Shown: in pieces, positions 1-11,248 of the stretch
Position numbering within the stretch: the first letter of the stretch is position 1
Layout: the number at the start of each line of letters is the position of its first letter
Origin: Moniliella sp. 'wahieum'
Taxonomy: Eukaryota > Basidiomycota > Moniliellomycetes > Moniliellales > Moniliellaceae
Reading direction: 5' to 3'
NCBI GenBank assembly: GCA_003971905.1
Contig: RSEE01000028.1
Span: forward strand, 310,001-374,000
Length of the DNA stretch: 64,000 nucleotides
The notes under the pieces: generated by a model
Database searches by the model: none
What the model was told of the DNA's origin: nothing
Seen by the model: the letters and a program-made list of their open reading frames with translations, nothing else
Translations under genes and position numbers: made by a program

Positions 1-50
1 TGACGCGTGACGCGTGACGCGTGATGCATATGCATGATCATCGACCATTC
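1..50. repeat. Tandem heptamer TGACGCG block
   Basis: Three head-to-tail copies of TGACGCG (each junction makes an ACGCGT palindrome) run into a degenerate TGATGCA/TATGCA/TGATCA tail. The same kind of array recurs at about 5.09, 9.73, 37.3-37.5 and 61.2-61.9 kb. ACGCGT is also the MluI cell-cycle box of yeasts, but the repetitive intergenic context argues for a microsatellite rather than a promoter element. Confidence 0.8.
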
Positions 51-187
51 CGGCGCAATTTACCCCAGCAGGTCACGTGGGTGGCGCAACCCCCGTTTCG
101 GGTGGAACGACCGACCCGAAATTTGGTCGTTCTGCCCGTCAACTCCAGTCCAGTAGCAGAGCATGACAAAGGCCTCTGACTCCTGAC

Positions 188-1114
188 TTGGCGGCGGGCG
201 GCAAGGGCAACATAGGTTCGAGCCTACCCGGCCCCACCACCGCCATCCCATCCTCCTCCTCTAATGAAGGGGCCATTTGGGTCAAAGTATATCCCCGCCC
301 ACCGCGTCCCAGGAAGTGTTGTGCCCAATCCAGCTGTGCTGGCCTCTCCTTCCAGGGCAACAAGACGGTGCTAATTGACACCTACGCCGGCTTCACTTAC
401 AACATTGTTGAGGACGTTGAGGTTCGTCGATGGCCGTGCTGATTTTTTTTTTGGCTTGGCTTTCTTCTCCCCCGTTCTGCTTCCGGCCAAACCACTAACC
501 CCCTCCTTCGTCTGGTTTCGTGCAGTACCTAACTGATCTCGGGGCCGATGTCGTCGTCTTCCGCAACGACAGGGTCACGGTCGAGCAATTGGCGCAGCTC
601 GCGCCGCACAAAACCTGGTCATCATCAGTCCGGGTCCAGGCCACCCGCTGAAAGACAGTGGGGAGTCTATGCCGGCCATCCACCTGTTTGCGGGGGCCTG
701 ATTCCCGTTTTGGGGTCTGCATGGGCCTGAAAACGATGTAGGCCGCCTACTCGGGCGTGATGGAGTGTACGGGGGAAATTGTGCATGGCAAAATGTCGGG
801 TGGAGCACAATGGCAAAGGTCTCTGTATGCTGCATTGGAAGTGGCTGGCGTGATCGGGACGCGCTACCAACATTCGCTCGCGGCCAACATCCATACCCTG
901 CCCCCCCAGCTTGCTGTTACATCCAAGACCGCCTCGGGGGTGGTGATGGGCATCCAACACAGCCGCTAGGCCATGGAAGCCATCCAGTTCCACCCCGAGG
1001 GCATCCTCTCTCGCTTGGGCAAGGGCGTGATTGCCAATTTCCTTTCCTGGGCCTCTGGCTTCGGCTTATATTTTGACGGTCGTTTGCACTCGTATTTATC
1101 CGCACTAAGCTGGT
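188..1114 (+). pseudogene. Lone TrpG-type glutamine amidotransferase domain, decayed
   Basis: Translation across frames gives a class I amidotransferase like the anthranilate synthase glutaminase TrpG, which supplies ammonia for tryptophan synthesis. Visible in order are VLIDTYAGFTYN (family form NYDSFTYN), the nucleophile elbow GVCMGL near 708-725, GEIVHGK near 771-790, GTRYQHSL, and QFHPEG near 984-1003 with the catalytic His and Glu. An intron at 422-525 (GTTCGT, CTAAC branch near 494, CAG) joins VEDVE to YLTDLGADVV. Several frameshifts look like short homopolymers. However, two in-frame TAG codons (near 751 and 967), a changed N-terminal motif and an inserted residue in RYHSL suggest real decay. 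In fungi TrpG is normally fused to IGP synthase and PRA isomerase; nothing of these follows, and the frame stops near 1114. The start at 188 is not certain. Confidence 0.6.
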
Positions 1115-1621
1115 GAGGCAGAAACGTACACAAGGGAATAGAATGGCCACAACAACTAACTTGGAATGGAGGGTGAAAGGTTCTTAACCGCTGGAACAAG
1201 AGGACGGTGCCATACCACGAGTGAAGGGTGACAGACGGGAGAACAACGAGAGAGGTACTAACCAGTTCGATGGAGCGGGGTTCTAATCGGAAGCGAGGCA
1301 AGTACTGAGATGATTTTGAAATGCTAGTGACAGCACAGTGTACGATGCAGGGCAGAAATGAGAGCAATGGCTGGTAAGTACAAATGCGCTATATATTTAG
1401 CTGAACGCAAAGGCGTAACCACATACAGGGGCAGACACAGGCCATATAATGCAAACTCTTGAGCAAACGAGCACAAATCGTACAGGGGAGGGTATAGGAT
1501 GAAGAAATAAACCAAATAGAGAGAGCACAACCTCAACAAAGAGGTGCAGCGGGGGGGGCGGGATCCCTACTTTTTTCCCGTTCCCGACGAGGCTCGTGTA
1601 GCCCGCCCAACATGCCCGTCC
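1115..1621. other. Gap without recognised gene
   Basis: Short open frames only, none resembling a family I know. It probably holds the 3' untranslated ends of the TrpG locus and of the minus-strand gene that stops at 1622. A run of eight G at 1551-1558 is the only low-complexity feature. Confidence 0.5.
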
Positions 1622-4600
1622 TTATCTTTCGGTCCTGCTTTCCAGGCGGGGGCGCATCGCGGGACGGGGAAGGAGTGGAATCAGACGGTGTAGGACCGGG
1701 GGTTGGAGTGGAGAGAGGAAGAGAAGGGGTAACTGACCGTGGTCCGAGCGGGGTGAAAGAAAGAACAGAGGAAGCGGTGCTAGCAATGCTCGTCCTTGAC
1801 TCTTCGACTCTCGTGCTCGACTCGGGAGGGAAGGCGTCGAGTTCGGCCCCCCGCTCCCAGTACTGATAGAGGAGCCAAACAGCGACGCCAGCACTCGGTT
1901 CTGCACCGCCTTGTCCCGTTCAATCTGGGCTTGAAGAGCCGCTAGCGGGACCCGCCCCGGCGGACCCACGGGCCGAACAGGTGGAATGGACGGAATGGGG
2001 TCCGTGCTTTCGTCAGCAGAATCCAACTCGGTCCAGGTGGTAGGCGGCTCGGGGGGAGGAAGGAGAGGGCCATCCTCCGTAAGAGAGGACAGGGAGGGAG
2101 AGGTACGGCCAGAGCCCATCGTGCCCGCACGCGTGCGAATCCGTGTCCGAGGAGGGTATTGTCGTGATATACGGTGGGGAGAGGAGGCGACAGCATTTCG
2201 TAAACTGCTGGTCGAGTTATGGCGAGAAGTCAGGCGACGAATTTCACTGAACCCACTCGTGTTGAGCAGGTCAGGCGAAGTGGCGCTGGACCTCAAGGTA
2301 GTCGACTCTGCGTACGAAGAATTGATGGCTCCATTGTCAAAGGACGAGTGACGGACAGGAAGATGCACAACGTCGGAGGACTGGGGAGTGTTGGGTCCAG
2401 AGAGAGGCGAGACGGGTGCTCTTTTGTCTAGTAGGCGAAACCTACGAGTTGAACCAGTCAAACTGCTGCCATGAAAGGAGGGAAGGGGCGAGGAATGTGG
2501 AGTGGGAACAGCCGTGGACGAGGTTGGGGGGGCCATGGCTGGAAGAGGTGTGGCGGTGGTGGTGGCATAAGCATCAACGGATTGATACTTAAGGGAAGAG
2601 GCAAATGTCCGTTTAAGTTCGTCCAGCTTGTCCTCTATCAGCTGCTTCACATCCACCCCATCCGTAGCGCGGGCAAGGAGATCCTCCAGTACTGAGATGG
2701 TGCTTTGCGCCGATTGAAGGAAAAGTAACTCGTTGCCACGACGGCTCGCCCAGGGCTGGGTTGGCTGGGTCAAGTTCAAAGGAGGATCAATCTCCTCATG
2801 GGAGGACGGAGAGCCCACATGATTAGTAAGGAGGGCAGGCATGCTCGATGACGAGGTTAGAAGAGAAGCGTGAGCAGCTGCAGTGGATAGCCGATTTGGA
2901 CGGGTCCTAGACTGTAAATCCTCAAGTAGCACGTTTCTTGGCCATGCGCGTGTCACCTTGTCCATCACGTGGAGCTAAGTCGTTAAGAGAATATCGCCTC
3001 GGACGCGCACGGGAGGCTGTGCGAAATCCCCACGGAATGGTTCGAGATGGAAGGGCACTGACGGTACCAGGAGGCTCAAGCGTGGATGTGGAACAAAGCC
3101 TTTCTTGAGGGAGGCGGTCCACTGGCCTTTCCACCCTTGCAGGGTCACTCGTTGGTTCGTCCTCCCAATCCGACTTGGGCAGCTGCGCTTCGTCTTGCTG
3201 CTCGACGGTCTGGGTTGAGAGGCCAGTAGATGAGAGCGCGTCGCTGCGTCCCGAAGCACGGGAGCGGACACAGTGGTCTTCCCCTGACAATGTCTCATCA
3301 GCCGTGCGGTGCGGGTTCGAACAAGATCGACGCTGAGTGCGCAGAGAGCGACTCCGGGCCGGCACCGACGGTGACGCCGGAGGTGAGAGAGCTGATTTCA
3401 AAGGATCCGGGTAAGACTCATGCGTACTGTGGGGGTACCGAGCAATGCCGCGTCGAAAGTAGACCGTCTTCCTTCTCAAGGGTGGGGGAAGCCACGTCCT
3501 TGCACTGTGCGCGTTTGGAGGGAGGAAGCGGCGAACTAACTAAAAGAGGCGAAGTAGGGCCTACAGCCGAAACAGGCAGAGATTCCTGGGCATCGACGAA
3601 TGGCAGATCGATCGAGTCGGAGCTGGAACGGTGACGGGAAGGGTTACGGAGTTCCCGGAATTTTCCAGCCAGCTTCGACGAGGTCTGGCCAGACGCCGTG
3701 CCGGCTCCTTCCACTTCCACCGAGGCCCGGCGGAAAAGGCGAGGTGATTTGGCGACAGGAGAGACAGAGGGGGGTGCTGGAGAAGGCGGATTACTCTGCA
3801 AACCCCGAAATGGATGCAGTTCATCCGCCTCAAAGTGAGAAGATTGATGTGAGTCAAGGGATAGGGGAGATGCACTGGATAACCCTGCACTCCCAGGAGC
3901 CGATCTAGTAGTGGCCATCGAGACCGAGACGTCCAAATGCGTATCCAAGGTGGTGGAATTGGGGGAGTTTTTGGACGCAGTAACCAGTGTCAAGCTGGTG
4001 GGAAGTGGCAGGGGTTCAAGACCTCGTATCCTTCGAGACGAATCCGGTGCGGTAAAAAGTGGCGCATATGGCTCCATATTGATCAAGGCAGTGGCAAGGT
4101 CCTGGACACTCACCATCTCGGCTCCCATAGCATCGTTATCAGACTCGCTTGAGTCGTCGGAATCAGAGAGAGCTGCTAAGATGGGTGGCGAGGCGAGCTC
4201 GGAACGAAGGAGGGTATGCTCGGTCATGGTCTCACCCACGGCATTGAGAACCGCTTCGGCCAGAGCCTGGAGCACGGCCGAGATGTAGACGCTTGTTTGC
4301 GGAGTGAGCTGGACAAACATGTGGGGAGCTGAGCCGATGGGGATGCGCGTGTCGGCCGGTGGGGCAGGTGGATCGGAGGGGCCGGGCTGCGAGGGGTTGC
4401 GTGAGCGACCGCGGAGGGAGCAATAATAGTAGGCATGTTGACGCAGCTGCACATCGGCAAGGAAACACATATGGGTCAGCAGGGGGAGGCAAGCGACAGG
4501 CTACAACGCACCTGCACAAAGAGCGACCGTGGGAATGTCTCGGCGCCATCCCACCGGCTCAAGGCGGCCAGGCCCAGTGGCGCGACACGGCGGGTGGTAC

Positions 4601-5085
4601 GCAGGTAGGTCTCGTGGGCTTTGATGGCCATCTCCGCATCGGTGAGGACCTCGCGCGCAAAGGCAGCGACGGCGGCGGAGGGGAGCCCGACGACATGCGG
4701 AGGCGCGTTGCGGAGGAGAGGCACGAGCGCATGAGCGCGAAGGCGGTCGTGATGGAGAGAGCGGGCGCCGAGGAGGATACGGAGGAGGACCTCGTCGAGC
4801 AGCTGGTGCAGCGCGGCCAGGGCGTCGGGGGAGAGGCGCACGCGCCGGCCGGCGGCATGGGAGGCGACGCGGGCAGCGTGGGCGGCAGGGACGAAGGCGG
4901 GGGCGGGCGGAGGTGGGCGGGAGGCGCGGGAGGGCGAGCCAGGGCGAGGCGGGGGGCGGCGGGGCGCGCTGGGCGCACGGGGGCGCCGCGCAGCATGCAG
5001 GGGAAGGCGGCCGCTCCCAGCCGACGCAGCCTAGCCTGGTGGTGCAGGGGGGCAGGTGGCGCAGGGGGGGGGGGCGCACGTGCAT
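1622..5085 (-). CDS. Long fungal protein with paired histone-fold-like helices
   Basis: One locus read across three frame changes (near 3450, 2960 and in the N-terminus). Exon 1 holds an H2B-like helical stretch, RLSPDALAALHQLLDEVLL (about 4840-4780). An intron at 4447-4511 (donor GTGCGT, acceptor CAG) leads into exon 2 with an H2A-like stretch, SVYISAVLQALAEAVLNAVG (about 4300-4240), then an acidic Ser/Asp segment and VQDLATALI, the place where H2A has its last helix. The remaining roughly 800 residues are Ser/Pro-rich and probably disordered, ending in a basic, helical PGRVPLAALQAQIERDKAVQ segment. I recall related ascomycete proteins of the same two-part layout but no established name. The upstream end is GC-rich and the start codon is not resolved; 5085 and 4996 are candidate ATGs, both in a different frame from the domain. 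Function unknown; a histone-fold chromatin or scaffold role is inference. Confidence 0.55.
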
Positions 5086-5137
5086 GGTTATCATGTGATG
5101 TGCACGTGATGAGTCTGTGATGCATGCGCGCATGATG
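5086..5137. repeat. Degenerate TGATGTG/TGATGCA heptamers
   Basis: Copies of TGATGTG, TGATGAG, TGATGCA and TGATGCG, some overlapping the palindromes GTGCAC and GCATGCGCGCATGC, lie between the divergent histone-fold-like gene and the CPSF30 gene. It belongs to the same repeat family as the block at position 1 and sits in a likely shared promoter. Confidence 0.6.
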
Positions 5138-5290
5138 CGCTGAGCCTCACCACTGGGCCAGGACTCCCGCATTCCGCCCGGCTCTCTGGTTCCGCCGCGT
5201 GGTTCCATTTCCATCGGCATCTACAACCATTTCGGCCAACCGTGCCAGCCCCTCCCTTTGCCACCACCACCACCTCCTCCTCCACCCGTC

Positions 5291-6415
5291 ATGTCCTCCG
5301 ACAGCGATACCCCTTACAGTCCAAACCTCGACGAGCCTCCCCTCCCCTCTTCTTCCGACCCGCTCTGACAGCCCGTCCAGCGCGCCCGCATCCCCGCCCC
5401 CCGCTCCCCTCCCGCGGCGGCCGAGGCCCAGGCGTCGATCGAGCCGCTGGCGCAGCAAGCCCTGCGCCAGGACTTCACCACGACGTCTTTAGCTTTGAGC
5501 CACACGTCAAACAAAACCTAGGCATAAAATTGGACCACGAAGCTACGCTCTGTCCCACTTTCCTCGCCACTGGCACCTGTCCGCTCAGACGCAACTGTCC
5601 CCTGCGCCACGTTCCGCGCTTTGTCCCCCCCCATCAGCCCAACACTCCTCCTCCACCCGAGATGGTATGAAGCGGACAGTGTGCAAGCATTGGTTGCGTG
5701 GCCTCTGCAAAAAGGGTGACTCGTGCGACTACTTGCACGAGTACGATATGCGCACCATGCCCGAATGCCGCTTTTTTGCCACGTTCGGCTTTTGTGACCT
5801 TCCAACGGCTCTGAACGCGAATGCCTCTACCTTCACCGCGATCCCAAAACCAAGCGACGCGAATGCGAGGAATACAACCGTGGGTTCTGTCCGCGCGGAC
5901 CGACCTGCACCAAGAAACACATTCGTCGTGTCCTCTGTCCCCGCTACGTGGCTGGCTTTTGCCCTTTGGGACCCCAGTGCGTCTATGGCCACCCCAAATC
6001 CACCCCGCCCAGCGCCCAGGACCGAAGGAATTCGTTGGTCCAGACCGTCAGGCCTTTGACACCTGCCGAGGCATTTGCTCCGCCCCCTCACCTAGCCGCT
6101 CGTGGGGTACGTGCCCCAGGCGGGGACTGGGCTGCTGCCGGACGCGACCCCGGTGCCGAAGGGGACGACGAGTACCGTTCCTTCCGCGGCGGCATGCGTG
6201 GTCGTGGCCGAGGCCGCGGACGCGGTCGCGGTGCTGGCCCAGGATTCCGCTCCTACAACGACCGCGACGGAGGGTTTGCCCCGCCTATGGGCATGATTCC
6301 CAACCGGGCCGCAATGGTAACTGGTGTTGTCCGCTCTCCCCTCTGTATCCCTGGTTCGTACCACTACCACAAAGATCTACAACGAATATTAATGTTGGCC
6401 GCATACCAAATTTGA
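5291..6415 (+). CDS. YTH1: CPSF30/Yth1 CCCH zinc-finger mRNA 3'-end processing factor
   Basis: The product is the zinc-finger subunit of the cleavage and polyadenylation factor, which binds pre-mRNA around the AAUAAA signal in the nucleus. Across frames the five CCCH fingers are readable: [76 protein letters not shown] and [19 protein letters not shown]. Before them is the typical [16 protein letters not shown] segment. The C-terminus is an Arg-Gly block ([13 protein letters not shown], about 6200-6245) rather than the zinc knuckles of metazoan CPSF30. The start at 5291 opens [12 protein letters not shown]. An in-frame TGA at 5366 and frame changes near 5475, 5664 and 5808 are probably sequence errors. 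It is transcribed divergently from the histone-fold-like gene. Confidence 0.88.
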
Positions 6416-6612
6416 TTGGGAAGACCAATTATCCTATTTGGAGAATGGTTGCAGGAGGTGCATAGATAGGCAGGCGGGCAACGTACGAGCGAAACTAGAC
6501 GTTGGTGTTTTGTGGATCGCCCCCAGGCACAGTCATACGTAGCTAGACAGGATATAATAGGAAAAAGAGAAACGGGCAGAGAGAAGGGGAGAAAGAATCC
6601 TGTAGAAGGATA

Positions 6613-9018
6613 CTAGGCGTTGTTGTGCGCATGAAGTGCCTGATTAGCCCGATCCAGCTCGGCCGAGGAGGGACCAGGACCGAGGCGAGCCATGGCTGCG
6701 GCACGGGAGGCCGAAGGGGTGGAGGTACCCGAGCGCGAGGAGATGGTGCCGCGGCGAGAGTGCGGCTTGACCGCCAGCGGGAACCGGAACCGTTCCTCGT
6801 CCGGATCCTCATCAGATGGGTGAGCCAACGACCGCCAGAAGTCCGTATGCGCCGAGGTAGTGGAACCTGCGTCACTGGCGCCCGACATGTGGGTCCGGGC
6901 GAACGAGTCGGTCAACGTGCCAAAGTCGCCCGGCGTGCGCAGCCCTGACAACCGCGGAGAGGCGGGCACGCTGATAGAAAGCCGCAGGCAGCGGTCGGTC
7001 AGGTCGTGCGAGGGATCAATCTGGTATCCCTCACCATCGTCCTCCCCAAGAGCAAACAGACCATCGTCGTCATCGTCAAAGCTATCTGGGTAAGCTCGGC
7101 GCAGCGCGAGTTGGCGGGCCTTGGCATACTCCAGTCCCAACTTGTTCCAGTCGAGCAGCTCCGACAGACGCTCGGTGCGGTTGCGCTGATTGATCCGCTG
7201 CCGCCGCGTCTTTGACACAACGACTCCATCTGACTCGTCAGCATATTCACCGAATCATCAACACCCTTGGTTCGACGGTCGACAATGTAGATTCCGTAAT
7301 CTTCCGCATCCTCAATCATGTCTTCCATGAAGCAACCAAAGCCAGACAAGTTGGTCGAGATGCTGGGAATGCCCATAACAGTGCATTCTGCCGGGGTGTA
7401 TCCCCAGGGTTCGTAATACGAGGGGAAGACGCCCAGGTGGCAGCCCCGGACAAAGTCTTCATAGTCCATACCAAGAATGGGATTGTTGGCATTCAGGAAT
7501 TCTGGATGGAAGATGATCTTCACGCGGTCCTCGGGGCGGTTGAAGAGCTGTACGCGGCGAATGTGGTTAAGAATCGGGTCCTTCGCATCATCAGCCATGT
7601 TGTGAGTCACCACAGGAGGGAAAGTCTGGCGGCGCATCGCAAACAGCCTACGCTTGAGGGCAATCTTGTCTTTCTCGTCCAGCAACGCCTCCGGATCAAT
7701 GTTCTCTAAGCTGGCTGAATCAGCCCCAGCTGAACGAGCGGTACGCTCGAGGAGGCGTTGGCCCACCCGCGCACTGATCTGGTCAACCGTATCCTTGAGC
7801 GCCTTGGTAACCGCCTGGCCCTTGAGCGCCTCCATTGTGTAGCTCGTCGTGGCAGCAGGCATGATGATAAACGCCACCACTGTCTTCTTCGAACCAGAGT
7901 TCTTGAGCCGCCCGTTGAGCCGCGCAAGCGATTCGATAAACATATCAATACCCTTGTTGCGGAACTCATACCGACCCGCCGTAAACATAAAGATAGTGTT
8001 GTCCAGATCAAAGTCGTAGTGACCGTAAAAATGTCCTCGCACAAACTCGTTGATCTTGGCCTTCGACACGGCGTGAAGGTTCTGGAACTCGTGCACGGCC
8101 GAGAACTTGACAACATTGAGACCATTGGGCAAAACGCCATCGGGGCGGCGCTTGAGCAGGTGCTCAGATTCATATGCCGTAATGTGGGAAACGGTGGTAA
8201 ACACGTCAGCGCAATGGGCAGCCGAACGTTCGATGCAGTAACGATGGTAAATACCGCGCTTTCCCGCCTCGGCATCAACGTCAAAGTGTTGAAGATTGTT
8301 GTAAAAGTCCACGTCACCGGCACACAAATACCGCCCAAGAGGGTAGCGTGGGTCGTGAAAATGGTCGTCACGTCCAGGCGCCGCTTGCGGATCAACGGGA
8401 TAGCCAAGCCGGCCTGCCATTCGTGGAAATGGGCAATGATGGCATGCTCACGCTGGTGGAAGGCGTACTCTCCGAGGAACCACGCAGTGAGATATCCCAA
8501 CAGCAGCGTGTCGTTGGTCTCTGTATCGTTTTGGGGCGTCGGGATCTGTGCGGTCTCCCAAAGATCCTTCTTCCATTCGTCCAGGCGGTTCGAGACAGAG
8601 CCAAGGTCAAAGAGCAGAACTTGAGGGGAGCGTTCAATCAGCCATCGGCCATGGAGAAGGTTCACACCCTGCAACCGCATAGCCTCCAGCGTCGCCTTCA
8701 TCGCCGGGTCACTCGGTTCGGCCTCCTCAACCTCCATGCGAGCGTTTTTGTACGACAAGGGACCGAGAAGGGTGTAGTTGTTGCCATACTCTTGTTCAGT
8801 AATGGGAGCCTTGGTCTTGATGACAGTGTAGATTCCGCCAACTGAGAGCACAGTGGGGTCAGTAAGCCGCCGAGAGGCAGGCTAACAAGCAAAGGAGGCG
8901 GAGGAGGCACAGCTGTGGCTTCGGCCTCCGGCAGGAACGCACCTTTGTTGGCAACCTCCCAGGCACATTCAAAGAGAATGGGCGAGTGCACATCGCGCAC
9001 GGCAAGTGACTTTTCCAT
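6613..9018 (-). CDS. GSY1: Glycogen synthase (UDP-glucose-dependent, GT3)
   Basis: This enzyme transfers glucose from UDP-glucose onto glycogen in the cytosol. Exon 1 (9018-8943) encodes [22 protein letters not shown]. After a 101-nt intron (8842-8942; GTGCGT, CTGAC branch, CAG) comes [13 protein letters not shown], the UDP-glucose-binding start of GT3 enzymes. Further diagnostic stretches are [46 protein letters not shown], and [21 protein letters not shown] with the paired catalytic glutamates. It continues to the [22 protein letters not shown] arginine-rich block (allosteric/G6P region) and a Ser-rich, acidic tail ending at 6613, where yeast homologues are inhibited by phosphorylation. Frameshifts near 8334 (CCC) and 7211 (TTT) fit one missing homopolymer base. 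Length is about the family norm of 700 residues. Confidence 0.93.
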
Positions 9019-9719
9019 TGGGAGAAGAGGGGTTGGAGATGGAGAGGGGGGGGGGGTGGTGGGGGAAGGGAAAGCACGGAGTGCGGGCCGCTAGTTGCTG
9101 AAGTTGTTGGATTCGCGGCTGTCGTGCTCGGCTGCGCAACCACTAGGCCGACTGCCAACAGCACAGCACTGGCGCCGTGCCTTCCCCACAAATCTGCCGA
9201 GCCGACACTGTCGGGATGTCAGGCGCCAGGGCGGCTGGCGCCGTGCGGCCGGCCGGAGGCATCGCTGCAGTGCTGCACTGGGCGAAAGCGACGCTGGATC
9301 GAGGCGCAGGGCGCCAGTATGCCAGCCCGTGCCTGGATGCGCTGCGCTGGTGTGCTGCTTCCGCTGAGCGCTGAGCCAGGGCCTGCTGCCGGGGCCGCCG
9401 GGGAGCGCTCCCTGGCGCTCCTCCGCACTGGGCCGAGTTGGCGATGCACGTGCCAAGTGCGTTTGTGGGGCAAAAACAGGCGACGGCAGAGCGGATCAAC
9501 GTTCAACGTCAACCACGTTAAACGGCAGCTGGCGTTTGTTGAGATGGGTGGTCCATTGTTCTGCCTCCAAGCTCCATCGACCATCGCCGCCCCACTCGAA
9601 CTCCACGCTAGCTCTCTCGCCACACTTGCCTCGCCCCAGTTGGCCCAGTTTGGGGTTTTGCACATGCGTGTGCCGCAGCCGGTCGCAATCCCAGTCGCAA
9701 ACACATGCGGCCGCTTGGG

Positions 9720-9770
9720 GATGTGTGATGCCGACGAGTGATGTGTGATGTGTGATGTGCGATGCATGAT
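9720..9770. repeat. TGATGTG heptamer array
   Basis: Three adjacent TGATGTG units flanked by degenerate TGATGCC and CGATGCA/TGATG units. It is the same 7-nt periodic family as at position 1 and at 61.2-61.4 kb. Confidence 0.75.
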
Positions 9771-10555
9771 GTTAGAGCGGCCCCGCCTGGAATCTAAAGT
9801 GTCTCAGCAGGCCCGCAAGTGGCCCGCGTCGGGGTACAGAGGAGCGCTAATTGCTGGCTGCTGGGGACTCTCTCGGTTCTCGAACCTCATGCTCATAGGG
9901 GGTGGGCAAACTGCGGGGTACCAGCGGGCGACCTGGCTACCGTCCCCCAACCACTTCCCCCAGCTCCGCCATCGTGCCCAGGTCCCAGCTCAGAAACAGG
10001 AGGGGGCAGCAAATGCGATCATTCGACCATCAATCATTAAACACTGCTGCAGAGTACATGTGGGCAACCATATATCCGCGAGTGGGTATATCTTCATCCT
10101 ATACATCACAGGGTTAGCCCCAGGTGCACCCCCCCCGCCCCCACACCGATGCACACAGATCACCACCCCACCGACACACTCACCTATGTGCGCCCACTAT
10201 GGTATTGACCACAAATGGTCCAGAGCCCTCCGTCGGCCTGCAAGCTTCAGTAACTGGTGACTAACAGTGACACGTGATATGGCCCGATGATACACACTGT
10301 CCATCTCTGGGCAATGCGTCCCGACTGCCACGAGCTTCCACCAGCCTCCGAGCCCGGGGCCTATCAATATATCACGGCCCATAGGTCCAGCGCTCCGTAC
10401 CTCTGGAATACCATCTCCATTCCATATTCCCCTCGCCAGGATCGCTAGCTACCGAAAACCCCCGTACACGTGACATGGCCATCTGTTCTTCTTCCGATAG
10501 AACTGCAGCCAGCACGAAACCCCCCAACACATATTTACTTGCGGGAAACAGTAAT

Positions 10556-10582
10556 AAACGCTCAACGTTCAACGTTCGACCA
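10556..10582. repeat. AACGTT-based heptamers
   Basis: The units CTCAACG TTCAACG TTCGACC give two adjacent CAACGTT-type heptamers. Related clusters lie at about 9498, 10721, 21929, 22171, 26105, 33499, 41676, 50737 and 62962. All are intergenic. Confidence 0.65.
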
Positions 10583-11248
10583 CTTCCTCTTCTCTATACA
10601 CCATCATGCATCACATACGTCACGTATACGAAAGTAAGCATGGGGGTGTATACTCGGTCAGATTCGGACTCAACAAGTGCTGACTACTAGTTACTGACCT
10701 CAGGCTTGTGGCAGCCTGAGTTGAACACGTTGAACGTTGATGCATAAGGCCTAAGGCATGACGAGCGCGTCAGCTCAGCTGTCCATCCCTCTTTTGTGCC
10801 AGTAACCCTCGCGTCCGCACGTCCAAATGAGACGAGAGGAGCATGCTCGACAGTATTCTACTCAGTACTCACAGTCGAAGATATATGTTCACACGGCCTT
10901 TCGCCGACCTCACCAGATCGAATGGACAAAGGAAACAAGGATGGGTAAAGATAGTAAAAATAGGCACCAAGATGAAGAGCAAAACATCATCACACATGAA
11001 AAGGTGGATCGGTCAGATCGATCGGGAATAATGAGAGTGTAGTGGAAACATCCCTATTCCAATGCCACGCCCTCAAAGGAGAGGTGGGCAAGAGGGAAAT
11101 GTATGCAGAAGTGGAAGGGTATCAGGACCGCTTGCGGAACGGCTGAGGTAGAGAATGTGTGGCCGCTCGACAGGGACAAGTGACAAAACACACTTGCCTG
11201 CTGAGTGGCGAGAAAAAACAAGAAGATGAAATGTACGGGGAGACAGAA

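Larger units (their letters stand above)
9019..11248. other. 2.2 kb gap between glycogen synthase and the repeat-protein gene
   Basis: No open frame here resembles a known family; the longer ones overlap each other on both strands and have no coherent composition. The block holds the upstream region of glycogen synthase (C/T- and G-runs near 9035-9065), AACGTT heptamer clusters (about 9498-9520, 10556-10582, 10721-10743) and a TGATGTG array at 9720-9770. The end next to 11249 is probably the 3' region of the minus-strand gene. Confidence 0.55.

Noticed and set aside
1-24. Cell-cycle MCB promoter cluster from ACGCGT words
   Set aside because: The words come from a 7-nt tandem repeat that also occurs far from genes and in degenerate forms without ACGCGT.
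188-1114. Reassignment of TAG to tyrosine in this organism
   Set aside because: TAG is used as a normal terminator by the exo-glucanase (LDPTY-TAG at 53362) and by the peroxiredoxin-like gene, so two TAGs in one decayed locus do not support recoding.
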